From Pseudomonas fluorescens (GTDB lineage Bacteria; Pseudomonadota; Gammaproteobacteria; Pseudomonadales; Pseudomonadaceae): a stretch of DNA of 64,000 bases. Positions 1 through 9,833 of this stretch are shown here, piece by piece; within the stretch, counting starts at the first letter, position 1, and each line of letters opens with the position of its first letter. A model generated the notes under the pieces. The model saw nothing but the letters and a program-made list of their open reading frames with translations, was not told where the DNA came from and ran no database searches. The position numbers and the translations under genes are program-made. The stretch covers positions 4,848,501 through 4,912,500 of the forward strand of contig NZ_CP015225.1 in assembly GCF_001623525.1 (NCBI RefSeq). The letters run 5' to 3'.

Positions 1-80
1 ATCAGTAGAAAACTTGCGACAAAAGCGACAAAGAGCGAAAAAAATCGGGACACGATGACCACTCGTAGAGGCGAGAACGG

Positions 81-93
81 GTAACATAATAAC
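81..93. promoter_or_regulatory. Candidate Zur box upstream of zur-znuCB
   Basis: The 13-mer GTAACATAATAAC matches 10 of the 12 defined positions of the gammaproteobacterial Zur consensus GTTATANTATAAC. It lies 27 bp before the zur start, where an autoregulatory operator is expected. In Pseudomonas znuA is usually divergent from zur, so this site may serve both directions; znuA itself would lie outside the window. Confidence 0.5.
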
Positions 94-119
94 GTCTCTC
101 ACTAAACTCGTCGCTGCCC

Positions 120-602
120 ATGCCTATTACACCCCTTGCCAGTCGTCCCCACGATCACTCCCACTGCGTGCATAGCGCGCTGTCCGAGGCCGACGCCATC
201 TGCGCGCGCCAAGGGTTGCGCCTGACCGCCCTGCGTCGGCGCGTGCTGGAATTGGTCTGGCAAAGCCACAAGCCACTGGGCGCCTACGACATCCTCGCCG
301 TGCTCAGCGAGCAGGACGGCCGCCGCGCCGCACCGCCGACGGTCTACCGGGCGCTGGATTTCCTCTTGGAAAACGGCCTGGTGCATCGCATTTCGTCGCT
401 GAACGCCTTCGTCGGCTGCAACCACCCGGAGCACGCCCACCAAGGCCAGTTCCTGATCTGCCGGCAATGCCACGCCGCCATCGAGCTGGAACAGAAGTCC
501 ATCAGCGATGCCATCATCGCCAGCGCCAAGGACGTCGGCTTCGTGGTCGACACCCAGACCGTCGAGGTGGTCGGTCTCTGCTCCGGCTGCCAGGGGGCCT
601 GA
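120..602 (+). CDS. zur: Zinc uptake regulator Zur (Fur family)
   Basis: This 160-residue protein has the Fur-family layout: a winged-helix DNA-binding half (about residues 25-90, recognition segment PPTVYRAL at 72-79) and a C-terminal dimerisation half. The structural zinc site shows as two CxxC pairs, C114/C117 and C154/C157. The N-terminus is His-rich (residues 11-18). Zur represses zinc uptake genes when zinc is plentiful. The stop overlaps the znuC start (TGATG), so the genes are translationally coupled, matching the Pseudomonas order zur-znuC-znuB. The context makes Zur far more likely than Fur. Confidence 0.95.
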   Translation: MPITPLASRPHDHSHCVHSALSEADAICARQGLRLTALRRRVLELVWQSHKPLGAYDILAVLSEQDGRRAAPPTVYRALDFLLENGLVHRISSLNAFVGCNHPEHAHQGQFLICRQCHAAIELEQKSISDAIIASAKDVGFVVDTQTVEVVGLCSGCQGA

Positions 603-1384
603 TGAGCAATGCGTTGATCCGCCTCGAACAGGTGGCCGTGACGTTCGCCGGGCAGAGCGTGCTGGACAACATCCACCTGAGCGTCGAGCCGGGGCAGATC
701 GTGACCTTGATCGGCCCCAACGGCGCCGGCAAGACCACCCTGGTGCGCGCCGTGCTGGGCTTGCTCAAGCCCGACAGCGGCAGCGTCTGGCGCAAGCCCA
801 GGTTGCGCGTCGGCTATATGCCGCAAAAACTTCACGTCGATCCGACGCTGCCGCTGTCCGTGCTGCGCTTCCTGCGCCTGGTGCCGGGCGTGGACCGCGC
901 CCGCGCCTTGGCCGCGCTCAACGAAGTGGGCGCCGAACAGGTGATCGACAGCCCGGTGCAAAGCGTCTCCGGCGGCGAGATGCAGCGCGTATTGCTGGCT
1001 CGCGCCCTGCTGCGCGAGCCTGAGCTGCTGGTGCTCGACGAGCCGGTGCAAGGCGTCGATGTGGCGGGGCAGGCCGAGCTGTACAGCCTGATCACGCGCC
1101 TGCGCGACCGCCACGGCTGCGGCGTGCTGATGGTCTCCCACGACCTGCACCTGGTGATGAGCACCACCGACCAGGTGGTCTGCCTCAATCGTCACGTATG
1201 CTGTTCCGGGCATCCCGAGCAAGTCAGTGGCGATCCGGCTTTCGTCGAGTTATTCGGAAAAAACGCACAAAGCCTGGCGATTTATCACCATCACCATGAC
1301 CACGCCCATGACCTGCATGGCTCGGTGGTCAGCGCCCCTTCCGCTTCCAATCATGTTCATGGAGATGGCTGCAAGCATGGCTGA
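602..1384 (+). CDS. znuC: Zinc ABC transporter ATP-binding protein ZnuC
   Basis: The 260-residue ATPase of the high-affinity zinc importer powers uptake through ZnuB. Walker [10 protein letters not shown] is at about residues 38-46, the ABC signature SVSGGE near 122-127 and Walker B LLVLDEP near 141-147. A His-rich tail (about residues 227-239, [10 protein letters not shown]) is typical of ZnuC and may bind zinc. The start is the ATG overlapping the zur stop; a longer frame opening at 467 lies inside zur and is not the start. It overlaps znuB by 8 bp. Confidence 0.95.
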   Translation: MSNALIRLEQVAVTFAGQSVLDNIHLSVEPGQIVTLIGPNGAGKTTLVRAVLGLLKPDSGSVWRKPRLRVGYMPQKLHVDPTLPLSVLRFLRLVPGVDRARALAALNEVGAEQVIDSPVQSVSGGEMQRVLLARALLREPELLVLDEPVQGVDVAGQAELYSLITRLRDRHGCGVLMVSHDLHLVMSTTDQVVCLNRHVCCSGHPEQVSGDPAFVELFGKNAQSLAIYHHHHDHAHDLHGSVVSAPSASNHVHGDGCKHG

Positions 1385-2165
1385 TTTTCTGTTGTACGCC
1401 CTGCTCGCAGGCTTGGCACTCGCCCTGGTAGCCGGCCCCTTGGGTTCGTTCGTGGTCTGGCGGCGCATGGCCTATTTCGGCGACACCTTGTCCCACGCGG
1501 CGTTGCTCGGCGTGGCCTTGGGGTTTCTGCTGGACGTCAGCCCGGCGGTGGCGGTGACCGTTGGCTGCCTGTTGCTGGCGGTGGTACTGGTGACCTTGCA
1601 ACACCGCCAACCGCTGGCGTCCGACACGCTGCTGGGTATTTTGGCGCCGAGCACCCTGTCCCTCGGGCTGGTGGTACTAAGCTTCATGCATGACGTGCGG
1701 ATTGACCTGATGGCCTATCTGTTCGGCGACCTGTTGGCGATCAGTCCGACGGACCTGTCGTGGATCCTCGGCGGTAGCGCCGCGGTGCTGCTGTTGCTGG
1801 TGGCACTCTGGCGTCCCTTGCTGGCCGTCACCGTGCACGAGGAACTGGCCCGGGTAGAAGGCCTGCCTGTGCTGGGGTTGCGACTGGCACTGATGCTGCT
1901 GATTGCGGTGGTCATCGCGGTGGCGATGAAAATCGTCGGGGTGTTGCTGATTACGTCATTGCTGATCATCCCGGCGGCTGCGGCACAGCGTCACGCCCGC
2001 TCACCCGAGCAAATGGCCCTGGGCGCGAGCCTGCTGGGAATGCTCGCGGTGTGTGGCGGCCTGGCACTTTCCTGGTTCAAGGACACTCCGGCCGGCCCAT
2101 CGATCGTGGTCAGCGCCGCCGCGCTGTTTCTGCTGAGTTTTGTCCTACCTCGTCGAGGGGTGTAG
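1377..2165 (+). CDS. znuB: Zinc ABC transporter permease ZnuB
   Basis: This 262-residue, very hydrophobic protein of the ABC-3 permease family has about eight predicted membrane helices and forms the zinc channel in the inner membrane. The start [12 protein letters not shown] is chosen because it begins inside the last codons of znuC (8-bp overlap) and gives the usual family length; an upstream in-frame ATG at 1227 would run deep into znuC. It is the last gene of the zur-znuCB unit. The periplasmic binding protein ZnuA is not in this window. Confidence 0.95.
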   Translation: MADFLLYALLAGLALALVAGPLGSFVVWRRMAYFGDTLSHAALLGVALGFLLDVSPAVAVTVGCLLLAVVLVTLQHRQPLASDTLLGILAPSTLSLGLVVLSFMHDVRIDLMAYLFGDLLAISPTDLSWILGGSAAVLLLLVALWRPLLAVTVHEELARVEGLPVLGLRLALMLLIAVVIAVAMKIVGVLLITSLLIIPAAAAQRHARSPEQMALGASLLGMLAVCGGLALSWFKDTPAGPSIVVSAAALFLLSFVLPRRGV

Positions 2166-2202
2166 ACTTGCTCGCTTTTTGCGCAAATAGAGAGTCGCAG
2201 GA

Positions 2203-2916
2203 ATGAAGCCGTTCGCCTCCCGTTATCTGCTCCTTGTCGCGTTTTCCCTGCTGCTGGGCGCGTGCCAGAGTACGCCGCCGGTCACCGAGGCTCCCGATAC
2301 CCGGGGCCCGGCCATCGCGCAGCTCGAGCAAAGCCTTGCCAGCAATGAGCTGGCCACCGCCGAAGACCAGTTGGCCGCCTTGCAAGCCCAGTCACCCGAA
2401 GACCGGTCGCTGGAACCCTATCAGCGGCAACTGGCCGAGGCGTATTTGCGCCGCAGCCAAATCGATCTGCAAAAAGGCGATGTCAACGCCGCCGCCACCG
2501 CCCTGAGCCGTGCCCGAGCCTTGATGCCCAAGGCCCCAGCGCTCACTGGCGAGGTCAACAGCGCCATTGCCGAAGCCCGCAAGGCCGACCTGGATAAAGC
2601 CGAGGCCGACCTCAAGGCCGCCGAAGCCAAACCGGTCGCCAAAGTGATCGACCCGAGCGCCCCCCGTACCACAGTTGCGCTCAACCTAGCCGATATACAG
2701 CAAATGCGTCGGCAACTGGATGCCATCGCCGCCGACGTGGTGAATTATCAGTGTGACGTCACCATCCAGGCGCCGCGCACCGATGATTATCCGTGGTTGG
2801 CGACGTTGCTGACCAAGCGGGTCAAGAAACTGGACCCGGGGTTTGATTTGAAGCTGCAAAAGCAGATTTTGCGCAGTGTGCCGGCGCAGATGGTGCTGAC
2901 ACCGCATAAGCCCTAA
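2203..2916 (+). CDS. Predicted lipoprotein next to the znu operon
   Basis: This 237-residue protein has a lipoprotein signal peptide with lipobox LGAC (Cys at about residue 21), so it is probably lipidated and outer-membrane anchored. The mature part is rich in Ala, Gln and Glu, with helical repeats at about residues 40-130 that look TPR-like (AxxQL, LRRSQIDLQKGD, ALSRARAL). It starts 37 bp after znuB. A gene of this type lies between znuB and metN in P. aeruginosa (PA5502, uncharacterised). A scaffold role is possible but unproven. Confidence 0.8.
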   Translation: MKPFASRYLLLVAFSLLLGACQSTPPVTEAPDTRGPAIAQLEQSLASNELATAEDQLAALQAQSPEDRSLEPYQRQLAEAYLRRSQIDLQKGDVNAAATALSRARALMPKAPALTGEVNSAIAEARKADLDKAEADLKAAEAKPVAKVIDPSAPRTTVALNLADIQQMRRQLDAIAADVVNYQCDVTIQAPRTDDYPWLATLLTKRVKKLDPGFDLKLQKQILRSVPAQMVLTPHKP

Positions 2917-2938
2917 AAAGCATCGTCGGAACGCCGCC

Positions 2939-2996
2939 CGGAGCAAGCTCGCTCCCACAGGGACCCCATGTGGAGCGAGCTTGCTCGCGATAGCGC
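2939..2996. repeat. REP-like inverted pair
   Basis: Two facing copies of the GGAGC(A/G)AGCT(C/T)GCTC unit with a short spacer form a large imperfect hairpin between the convergent lipoprotein and katE genes. The same unit recurs near 23760 and 58530. It may also help terminate transcription from both sides. Confidence 0.75.
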
Positions 2997-3017
2997 CCTA
3001 CCAGACAGCAAATCTCT

Positions 3018-5156
3018 TTAGGCTGGAACCGCCTTAGCCTTAGCCTCCCGCGCCCAAACCCGATGCTGAGCAATCGCCGCGAAAAACCGCGAAAAACCGC
3101 TCGTATCCGCATCTTCGATCAACCCCGCATCCACCTCCAGCTTCAACTCCACCAACAACTGCCGGGCCTCACCATGAAGCCCAATGGCTTTCAGATGCTT
3201 GTAGGCCTCCAGCACGTAATGCAACGCCACGCCGTCGCGACTCAAAGCCTTGATCGACTCCGCCCCACCCGGCACGAACACCGCGTCAAAGGCAATCGAC
3301 GGCAACCCCTCCATGGACGCATCCACCGCCAGCGTTTTCCCATCGGCCGTGGTCACTGGTGCGGAAGTCGGCCCCAGCACTTTGGCGTGGGCGCCCTCGG
3401 CCTTCAGCGCCTTCTTGAGGGCATCGATGATCGCTCCATCGACACCGTTAGCCACCAGCACCGCCACTTTTCGCGTCTTGATGTCCCCAGACAGCAGGTT
3501 CGCCTGGCTCAAGGCCGGAGACTGCTCCAGCGACGGCGTTGGCACATCGACGGTGCCCGCGGTAGGCGCCGGCAACCCGAGGTTCTTCGCCACTCGCCCG
3601 GCCAGTTCCAGATCGATATTGGCGAGGATCTCATTGACCTGCCGCGCCCGGATGAACTCACGCTCCACCTTGCCCAGCTCGAAACTGTAGGCCGCGATGA
3701 TGTGCTCTTTTTCATGGGCGCTCATGCTTCTGTAGAACAGCCGCGCCTGGGAGAAATGGTCGGCGAACGAATCGCTGCGTTGGCGGATCTTGTAGGCATC
3801 GATGCGCTCCGGATAACTCTCGAAGCCACCGTCTTCCGGGCCAGGCGGGGTTTCCTTCGGCCAGCCACCGTCGATGGAGTTCGGCTCGTAGGACGCGCGC
3901 CCCTTGTCGATGGTGGTGCGGTGCATCGCATCCCGTTGGCCGTTGTGTACCGGGGTGATCGCCCGGTTGATCGGCAGCTCATGAAAATTCGGCCCACCGA
4001 GTCGGCTGATCTGCGTATCGGTGTAGGAAAACAGCCGACCTTGCAGCAACGGGTCGTTGGAAAAGTCGATACCCGGCACGATATGCCCAGGGCAGAAGGC
4101 GATTTGCTCGACCTCGGCAAAGAAGTTGTCCGGGTTACGGTTGAGCACCATCTTGCCCAGGGGCGTGATGGGCACCAGCTCTTCAGGGATGATTTTGGTC
4201 GGGTCGAGCAGGTCGAAGTCAAACTTATGCTCGTCCTCCTCGGCGACGATCTGCACGCCGAATTCCCATTCTGGGTAGTCGCCCATCTCGATCGACTCCC
4301 AGAGATCGCGACGGTGGTAGTCGGTATCCTTACCCGCCAACTTCTGGGCTTCGTCCCACACCAAAGAACACGTCCCAGCCTTGGGTCGCCAGTGGAATTT
4401 GACGAAGCTGCTTTTGCCTTCGGCGTTGATCATGCGGAAGGTATGCACCCCAAAACCCTGCATGGTGCGTAGGCTTTTTGGAATGGCCCGGTCAGACATC
4501 GCCCAGATCACCATATGAGCCGATTCCGGCACCAGCGAGACAAAATCCCAGAACGTGTCGTGGGCCGAGCCGCCTGTAGGAATTTCGTTATGGGGCTCGG
4601 GTTTTACCGCGTGGACAAAGTCCGGAAACTTCACCGCGTCCTGAATGAAAAACACCGGCATGTTGTTGCCCACCAGATCGAAGTTACCTTCGTCGGTGAA
4701 GAACTTCACCGCGAAGCCGCGCACGTCCCGCACGGTGTCGCCGGAGCCGCGTGGGCCCTGCACAGTGGAAAAACGCACGAACACAGGGGTTTTCTTGCTC
4801 GGGTCTTGTAGGAAACCGGCCTTGGTCAATGCCGAATGCGCATCGTAGCTCTGAAAATAACCATGGGCGCCGGTCCCGCGAGCGTGGACGATGCGTTCCG
4901 GAATGCGTTCATGGTCAAAGTGCGTGATTTTTTCACGCATGATGAAATCTTCCAGCAGCGAAGGTCCGCGGGGGCCGGCGCGCAGGGTGTTCTGGTTATC
5001 GGCGATCTTCACGCCCTGGTTGGTGCGCAACGCCTGTTCGGTAGCGTCGGAGCGAAACTGTTCCAGGCTCTCGAGCTTGGCGTTGGTGTTGCCGCGATCC
5101 AGCGTGTCGGTCCCGGCCAGTTGGCTCTTGTTGACTGTGGGCTTTTTGATACTCAT
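3018..5156 (-). CDS. katE: Large-subunit catalase HPII
   Basis: This 712-residue haem catalase disproportionates hydrogen peroxide. The distal His (H91, in IVHARG) and Asn (N164, in LVGNN) are 73 residues apart, as in E. coli HPII. The proximal-Tyr motif (RLFSYTDTQ) follows, and the last 150 residues form the class-I amidotransferase/DJ-1-like domain of large catalases ([12 protein letters not shown]). The start is the ATG at 5156 with AGGAG 8-9 bp upstream; the frame extends to 5222 without a ribosome site. It lies between the znu and met clusters, which are closer together in P. aeruginosa, so it may be a local insertion. Confidence 0.95.
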   Translation of the reverse strand: MSIKKPTVNKSQLAGTDTLDRGNTNAKLESLEQFRSDATEQALRTNQGVKIADNQNTLRAGPRGPSLLEDFIMREKITHFDHERIPERIVHARGTGAHGYFQSYDAHSALTKAGFLQDPSKKTPVFVRFSTVQGPRGSGDTVRDVRGFAVKFFTDEGNFDLVGNNMPVFFIQDAVKFPDFVHAVKPEPHNEIPTGGSAHDTFWDFVSLVPESAHMVIWAMSDRAIPKSLRTMQGFGVHTFRMINAEGKSSFVKFHWRPKAGTCSLVWDEAQKLAGKDTDYHRRDLWESIEMGDYPEWEFGVQIVAEEDEHKFDFDLLDPTKIIPEELVPITPLGKMVLNRNPDNFFAEVEQIAFCPGHIVPGIDFSNDPLLQGRLFSYTDTQISRLGGPNFHELPINRAITPVHNGQRDAMHRTTIDKGRASYEPNSIDGGWPKETPPGPEDGGFESYPERIDAYKIRQRSDSFADHFSQARLFYRSMSAHEKEHIIAAYSFELGKVEREFIRARQVNEILANIDLELAGRVAKNLGLPAPTAGTVDVPTPSLEQSPALSQANLLSGDIKTRKVAVLVANGVDGAIIDALKKALKAEGAHAKVLGPTSAPVTTADGKTLAVDASMEGLPSIAFDAVFVPGGAESIKALSRDGVALHYVLEAYKHLKAIGLHGEARQLLVELKLEVDAGLIEDADTSGFSRFFAAIAQHRVWAREAKAKAVPA

Positions 5157-5420
5157 CAGGCATGACTCCTCTTTGCGTTCCTCGCCGGGGCCAGGAATCT
5201 GAGTTCGATACCGCAGGTGCATGACCCCGGCATTTCGAGTGGCTTAATGAGTGACCGATGCCGTTTGGCCGTGTTCCTTTTTTTATGGCCTTTGATCGCG
5301 TTATTGCCAAATGACAGGTCTGATCGCAAATAAATGCTAAGAACCTCTATACGGACAGGCTAAAATGCGCGCCCGGCTAACCGCTGATCCTTTTCCAACG
5401 CGCCCCACAAGGTTCGCTAC

Positions 5421-6428
5421 GTGATCGAGTTTCAAGACGTCCATAAAACCTACCGAGTCGCCGGTAGGGATATCCCCGCCCTGCATCCGACCAGTCTGAC
5501 GATTGAGAACGGTCAGGTCTTCGGCCTGATTGGCCATTCCGGTGCGGGAAAAAGTACCTTGCTGCGCCTGATCAATCGCCTGGAAGACTCCACTGGCGGC
5601 AAGATCATCGTCGACGGCGAGGAAGTCACCGCCCTGGACGCCAGCGGCCTGCGCCGCTTCCGCCAGCAAGTCGGGATGATTTTCCAGCACTTCAACCTGC
5701 TGGCGTCCAAGACCGTGGCCGACAACGTGGCGCTGCCACTGACGCTGGCCGGCGAATTGTCCCGCAGCGAAATCGACCAGCGCGTCGCCGAGTTGCTGGC
5801 GCGGGTGGGCCTGTCCGACCACGCCAGGAAATACCCGGCGCAACTGTCCGGCGGCCAGAAACAGCGCGTCGGCATCGCCCGCGCCCTGGCGACCAAACCC
5901 AAGATCTTGCTGTGCGACGAGGCCACCAGCGCCCTCGACCCGCAGACCACCGCCTCGGTGCTGCAACTGCTGGCGGAAATCAACCGCGAGCTGAAACTGA
6001 CCATCGTGCTGATTACCCATGAAATGGACGTGATCCGCCGGGTTTGCGATCAAGTGGCGGTGATGGATGCCGGCGTGATCGTCGAGCAAGGCCCGGTGGC
6101 CGAGGTGTTCCTGCACCCCAAGCACCCGACCACCAAGCGTTTCGTCCAGGAAGACGAGCAGATCGACGAAAGCGAACAGCGCGACGACTTCGCCCACGTG
6201 CCCGGGCGCATCGTGCGTCTGACGTTCCAGGGCGACGCGACCTACGCGCCTTTGCTCGGCACCGTCGCCCGGGAAACCGGCGTGGACTACAGCATCCTGG
6301 CCGGTCGTATCGACCGCATCAAAGACACCCCCTACGGGCAACTGACCCTCGCCATCACCGGCGGTGACATGGAGGCGGCGTTCGCCCGCTTCACCGCGGC
6401 CGATGTCCACATGGAGGTGCTGCGCTAA
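5421..6428 (+). CDS. metN: Methionine ABC transporter ATP-binding protein MetN
   Basis: The 335-residue ATPase has Walker [10 protein letters not shown] near residues 37-45, signature LSGGQKQR near 140, Walker [13 protein letters not shown] near 161, and a C-terminal NIL domain (about residues 265-335) that binds methionine and inhibits transport when substrate accumulates. The start is GTG at 5421, beginning [10 protein letters not shown] as in the family. It overlaps metI by one base. The 264-bp gap to the divergent katE must hold both promoters. It belongs to the D-methionine uptake operon metNIQ. Confidence 0.95.
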   Translation: MIEFQDVHKTYRVAGRDIPALHPTSLTIENGQVFGLIGHSGAGKSTLLRLINRLEDSTGGKIIVDGEEVTALDASGLRRFRQQVGMIFQHFNLLASKTVADNVALPLTLAGELSRSEIDQRVAELLARVGLSDHARKYPAQLSGGQKQRVGIARALATKPKILLCDEATSALDPQTTASVLQLLAEINRELKLTIVLITHEMDVIRRVCDQVAVMDAGVIVEQGPVAEVFLHPKHPTTKRFVQEDEQIDESEQRDDFAHVPGRIVRLTFQGDATYAPLLGTVARETGVDYSILAGRIDRIKDTPYGQLTLAITGGDMEAAFARFTAADVHMEVLR

Positions 6429-7102
6429 TGGAACTGTTGAGTTCGTTCTTCTCCAACATCGACTGGCTGGAAATCTGGCTGGCCACCGGCGACACCTTCC
6501 TGATGCTGTTCGGTTCGCTGCTGTTCACCGTGCTGCTCGGCCTGCCCCTGGGCGTGTTGCTATTCCTCTGCAGCCCGCGCCAGTTGCTCGAAGCCCGCGG
6601 CGTGTATGCGCTGCTGTCGCTGATCGTGAACATCCTGCGTTCGCTGCCGTTCATCATCCTGTTGATCGTGATGATCCCGTTCACGGTATTGATCACCGGC
6701 ACCTCCCTGGGCGTGGCCGGCGCGATCCCACCACTGGTGGTCGGCGCCACACCGTTCTTCGCCCGCTTGGTGGAAACGGCCCTGCGCGAAGTCGACCGCG
6801 GCATCATCGAAGCGACCCAGGCCATGGGCGCCACCACGCGGCAGATCATCGTCAATGCCTTGCTGCCGGAAGCCCGTCCAGGCATTTTTGCCGCGATTAC
6901 GGTGACAGCGATTACGCTGGTGTCCTACACGGCCATGGCCGGTGTGGTCGGTGCCGGTGGTTTGGGCGACCTGGCGATCCGCTTCGGCTACCAGCGTTTC
7001 CAGACCGACGTCATGGTGGTCACGGTGGTGTTGCTGCTGGTGCTGGTCCAAGTCCTGCAAACCGTGGGCGACAAACTGGTTGTACATTTTTCTAGAAAAT
7101 AA
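6428..7102 (+). CDS. metI: Methionine ABC transporter permease MetI
   Basis: This 224-residue inner-membrane permease has about five helices. The cytoplasmic EAA loop that docks on MetN is visible (EATQAMGATTRQII, about residues 130-143). Its start shares a base with the metN stop, showing tight translational coupling. With MetN and MetQ it forms the methionine importer. Length and sequence agree with pseudomonad MetI. Confidence 0.95.
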   Translation: MELLSSFFSNIDWLEIWLATGDTFLMLFGSLLFTVLLGLPLGVLLFLCSPRQLLEARGVYALLSLIVNILRSLPFIILLIVMIPFTVLITGTSLGVAGAIPPLVVGATPFFARLVETALREVDRGIIEATQAMGATTRQIIVNALLPEARPGIFAAITVTAITLVSYTAMAGVVGAGGLGDLAIRFGYQRFQTDVMVVTVVLLLVLVQVLQTVGDKLVVHFSRK

Positions 7103-7181
7103 GGCCTCGCGGCCAATAAACCATGAGCCGGCCATTCGCTGGCAGGCGCCAAGAGCAGGCGCCTCAAAAGGAGTTAGCTGA

Positions 7182-7955
7182 ATGAAGAAACTACTGGTTG
7201 CCTTCGCTGCAGCCGCAGCGTTTTCCGCCCACGCTGCCGACACCCTGACCGTCGCCGCAACGCCGGTCCCGCACGCGGAAATCCTCGAATTCGTCAAACC
7301 AGCCCTGGCCAAAGAAGGCGTCGATCTGAAGGTCAAAGTCTTCACCGACTACATCCAGCCGAACGTACAAGTTGCGGAAAAGCGCCTGGACGCCAACTTC
7401 TTCCAGCACCAGCCGTACCTGGATGAATTCAACAAGGCCAAGGGCACCCACCTAGTGAGCGTGGCCGGTGTGCACCTGGAACCCCTGGGCGCGTACTCCA
7501 GCAAGTACAAGGCACTTACAGAACTGCCGGGCGGCGCCAACGTGGTGATCCCGAACGACGCCACCAACGGCGGCCGTGCGCTGTTGCTGCTGGCGAAGGC
7601 TGGGGTGATCAAGTTGAAGGATTCGAACAACATCCTGTCGACCACCAAGGACATCGTTGAGAACCCGAAGGATCTCAAATTCCGTGAGCTGGAAGCGGCG
7701 ACCATTCCGCGGGTGCTGACCCAGGTGGACCTGGCGTTGATCAATACCAACTATGCGTTGGAAGCCAAGCTTGATCCTTCCAAGGATGCACTGGTTATCG
7801 AAGGTAGCGACTCGCCGTATGTGAACATCCTGGTGGCTCGTGAGGATGACAAGGACAGTGAGGCGATGAAGAAGCTGGTTGCGGCGCTGCACACGCCGGA
7901 AGTGAAGGCTTTTATTCTTGAGAAGTACAAAGGCGCGGTTTTGCCGGCGTTTTGA
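7182..7955 (+). CDS. metQ: Methionine-binding periplasmic protein MetQ
   Basis: This 257-residue substrate-binding protein of the NlpA/MetQ family has a clear signal peptide (MKKLLVAFAAAAAFSAHA, cleavage near residue 18-19). There is no lipobox Cys, so it is a soluble periplasmic form. Family features include the early TVAATPVPHAEIL segment and FFQHQPYLDEF near residues 73-83. A strong ribosome site (AAAAGGAGTTAG) precedes the ATG. It is the last gene of metNIQ, 79 bp after metI and followed directly by a terminator. Confidence 0.95.
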   Translation: MKKLLVAFAAAAAFSAHAADTLTVAATPVPHAEILEFVKPALAKEGVDLKVKVFTDYIQPNVQVAEKRLDANFFQHQPYLDEFNKAKGTHLVSVAGVHLEPLGAYSSKYKALTELPGGANVVIPNDATNGGRALLLLAKAGVIKLKDSNNILSTTKDIVENPKDLKFRELEAATIPRVLTQVDLALINTNYALEAKLDPSKDALVIEGSDSPYVNILVAREDDKDSEAMKKLVAALHTPEVKAFILEKYKGAVLPAF

Positions 7956-7970
7956 GGTGATTAGGTGGTG

Positions 7971-8010
7971 AAAAAACGGGGCTGCGTAGGAATGCAGGCC
8001 CGTTTTTTTT
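7971..8010 (+). terminator. Rho-independent terminator after metQ
   Basis: An AAACGGG-rich arm and its complement (CCCGTTT) bracket a CTGC/GCAG stem and small loop, followed by a run of eight T. It closes the metNIQ operon and marks the left edge of the AT-richer accessory block. Confidence 0.85.
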
Positions 8011-8328
8011 GCGATGTCTTCTATCCATTAAAGCCGCTACGATCTTCGTCGTCGACCAGGCTTGCTCTAAATCTAGCGTACAGTCGTCCATATTTATTCG
8101 ACCTGATCAGCAATACACCTAGCTGCAGAATAGCCGGGGTCATCGGCCCTAAGCTGAAACGTCTCAGTAACCTCATTGACGGCGTGCATAATAAAATCAC
8201 CGATCGTCAAAATCCTGGAATAACTCTTTTCCTATACGATTCTTGGAAAACCTTCGCTTCCCATGCCCCCAAATCGTTGGCATAGTGCCATTATATTTTT
8301 TGATATTTATGACACATCGAGGGACGCG
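8011..8328. other. Gene-free gap before the defence island
   Basis: About 320 bp between the metQ terminator and kwaA. A frame from 7965 to 8285 runs through the terminator, has no family character and is not accepted. Base composition becomes visibly AT-richer here. The kwaAB promoter should lie near the right end, but no clear -35/-10 pair or integration scar was recognised. Confidence 0.4.
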
Positions 8329-8907
8329 ATGAAGGTCAAAATTATCCCGGCGGTTTTCCTGTTCTTGGGTTCTTACTTTCCCTTGAGTGTGATTTTGCTT
8401 CTTCAGGATGTCTCCGAAGCCAGCTGGAAGCAGCCAATCTGCTGGTCGCTCCAGCGCTGTACTCTACCTATCCTCATGAACGGTGGTCGCTCGCTCGGAT
8501 TGTTCATCATCTGTCTGCTTAGCCTTGGGCTCTTTACTTGGGTGCTCAAAAGCATGCCGGCCGACCACCAACTCACCGTCAAAGACTCTAAAACAGTTCC
8601 CAACGACCTCATTAACTACGTGTTTCCATATGTTGTCTCCTTCATGGGGCTCGACCTGGCAAGCAACGGCAAGTTTTACGGTTTTCTCATCTTCCTGACG
8701 TGGATGTTCCTGATTACTTATCGGTCTGGGCAAATTCTAATGAACCCACTGCTGCTGGCGATCGGTTGGCAGCTTCACGAACTGAAAGTGACAACAGCTG
8801 GGAACACCCGCGATGTGATCGCATTGGCTAAGACAAAGGTACACCCTGGCGATACGCTAAAATTCTGCGTAATTCAGGGAATTTATGTGCTCGCAAAAAG
8901 GAGTTAG
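8329..8907 (+). CDS. kwaA: Kiwa defence membrane protein KwaA
   Basis: This 192-residue protein has about four membrane helices (around residues 5-26, 55-74, 93-112 and 116-133) and a cytosolic C-terminal tail. By size, topology and its position just before a DUF4868 (KwaB-like) gene, it is the membrane subunit of a Kiwa anti-phage system, in which KwaA sits in the inner membrane and recruits KwaB on phage attack. The ATG at 8329 has GAGGGA upstream; an earlier in-frame ATG at 8263 has none. The stop lies inside the kwaB ribosome site, 2 bp from its start. KwaA sequences diverge widely, so the call rests mostly on the partner. Confidence 0.75.
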   Translation: MKVKIIPAVFLFLGSYFPLSVILLLQDVSEASWKQPICWSLQRCTLPILMNGGRSLGLFIICLLSLGLFTWVLKSMPADHQLTVKDSKTVPNDLINYVFPYVVSFMGLDLASNGKFYGFLIFLTWMFLITYRSGQILMNPLLLAIGWQLHELKVTTAGNTRDVIALAKTKVHPGDTLKFCVIQGIYVLAKRS

Positions 8908-8909
8908 CA

Positions 8910-9833
8910 ATGACAGCACCGCAGGCTTTGGCGAAGCTTCATGGGTTTGATGTAACCAACGCGGAACTGAGCGTTTGGACGTTCAGAAAAAGCAATAGCA
9001 AGCAATCGCGCTTTCGAGCGTCCGCTGTGGTCACGACGCCTGAACTCGCGACAGAGTTAAGAAACCTTGCTGCCAGATGGATCGAGCGATGCACTGAGGC
9101 CGAAGACTACGGATTACTCGCTTCCGTTAACGACAACTCTTGCCTCTATCTGGAGTCCGATGAAACCGTTTTCCCGGTGCTGCAAGATTTGGTAAGCCGC
9201 CCTCCAGAAGAACACCTGATCGAGAATGTCTCAGGACTTGAAGGCAGCGCAGGCTACTTGGTTCGCATGACTTTGGGTGACGACACACTCCACTGCGTCT
9301 GCAAGCTGACGTCAGACTGGAAAGTAAAAAAGCGTTCCAGCCTTTTGAATCTAGTTTTTGAAAGAAATGAGCTTGATCTCGCCGGTGAGCAGGCGTTCAG
9401 TATTCCAAAACGGTTTGACTTTTTCGTCATTAATGACGATGTCTTAGTACTTGGCAAGTCCAATTTTGAATCCATATTAGACTACAAGCAGACCTACGTG
9501 TCTTCGTTCACAGAACTGCAGGCTGACGCAGGCTTTCAAGGTGCGTTTGCGGATATGGCCGTATTGATTGAATTTGTCGGTAGTAACACCACTCACCTGC
9601 GGCGTATGGCGGTGGTGCAGGAGCGAGCGCATTATGAGAACCCCGGATTCATGGAAAGGTTACGCCAAGTAAACCAAGAGCGTCAGTGGAACATCAATTT
9701 TGATGCCGACGGGAAAATTGTCCCTACCGCTGAAACCGCACGTGTAATCATTCAGGTACTTCTAAATCATCGCCTACACTCCGAACTGACCAACAACGAT
9801 TTCGACGTAGCTTCAGCTAGCCCGGTTGGTTAG
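8910..9833 (+). CDS. kwaB: Kiwa defence protein KwaB (DUF4868)
   Basis: This 307-residue soluble protein with no signal peptide or membrane helix matches the length and character of KwaB/DUF4868: an N-terminal alpha/beta half, then the segment around residues 150-240 (FDFFVINDDVLVLGKSNFES, then a helix with LIEFVG) typical of the domain. KwaB is the DNA-binding effector that works with KwaA to block late phage replication and transcription. A strong AAAGGAG lies 6 bp before the ATG and overlaps the kwaA stop, indicating coupled translation. The family call is from recognition of domain pattern, not a search. Confidence 0.78.
   Translation: MTAPQALAKLHGFDVTNAELSVWTFRKSNSKQSRFRASAVVTTPELATELRNLAARWIERCTEAEDYGLLASVNDNSCLYLESDETVFPVLQDLVSRPPEEHLIENVSGLEGSAGYLVRMTLGDDTLHCVCKLTSDWKVKKRSSLLNLVFERNELDLAGEQAFSIPKRFDFFVINDDVLVLGKSNFESILDYKQTYVSSFTELQADAGFQGAFADMAVLIEFVGSNTTHLRRMAVVQERAHYENPGFMERLRQVNQERQWNINFDADGKIVPTAETARVIIQVLLNHRLHSELTNNDFDVASASPVG

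Noticed and set aside
3063..4472. 469-codon plus-strand frame opposite katE
   Set aside because: Antisense of a catalase with intact catalytic residues; the translation is Arg/His/Gln-rich noise.
7965..8285. 106-codon frame after metQ
   Set aside because: It runs through the metQ terminator hairpin and T-run, lacks a ribosome site and has no family resemblance.
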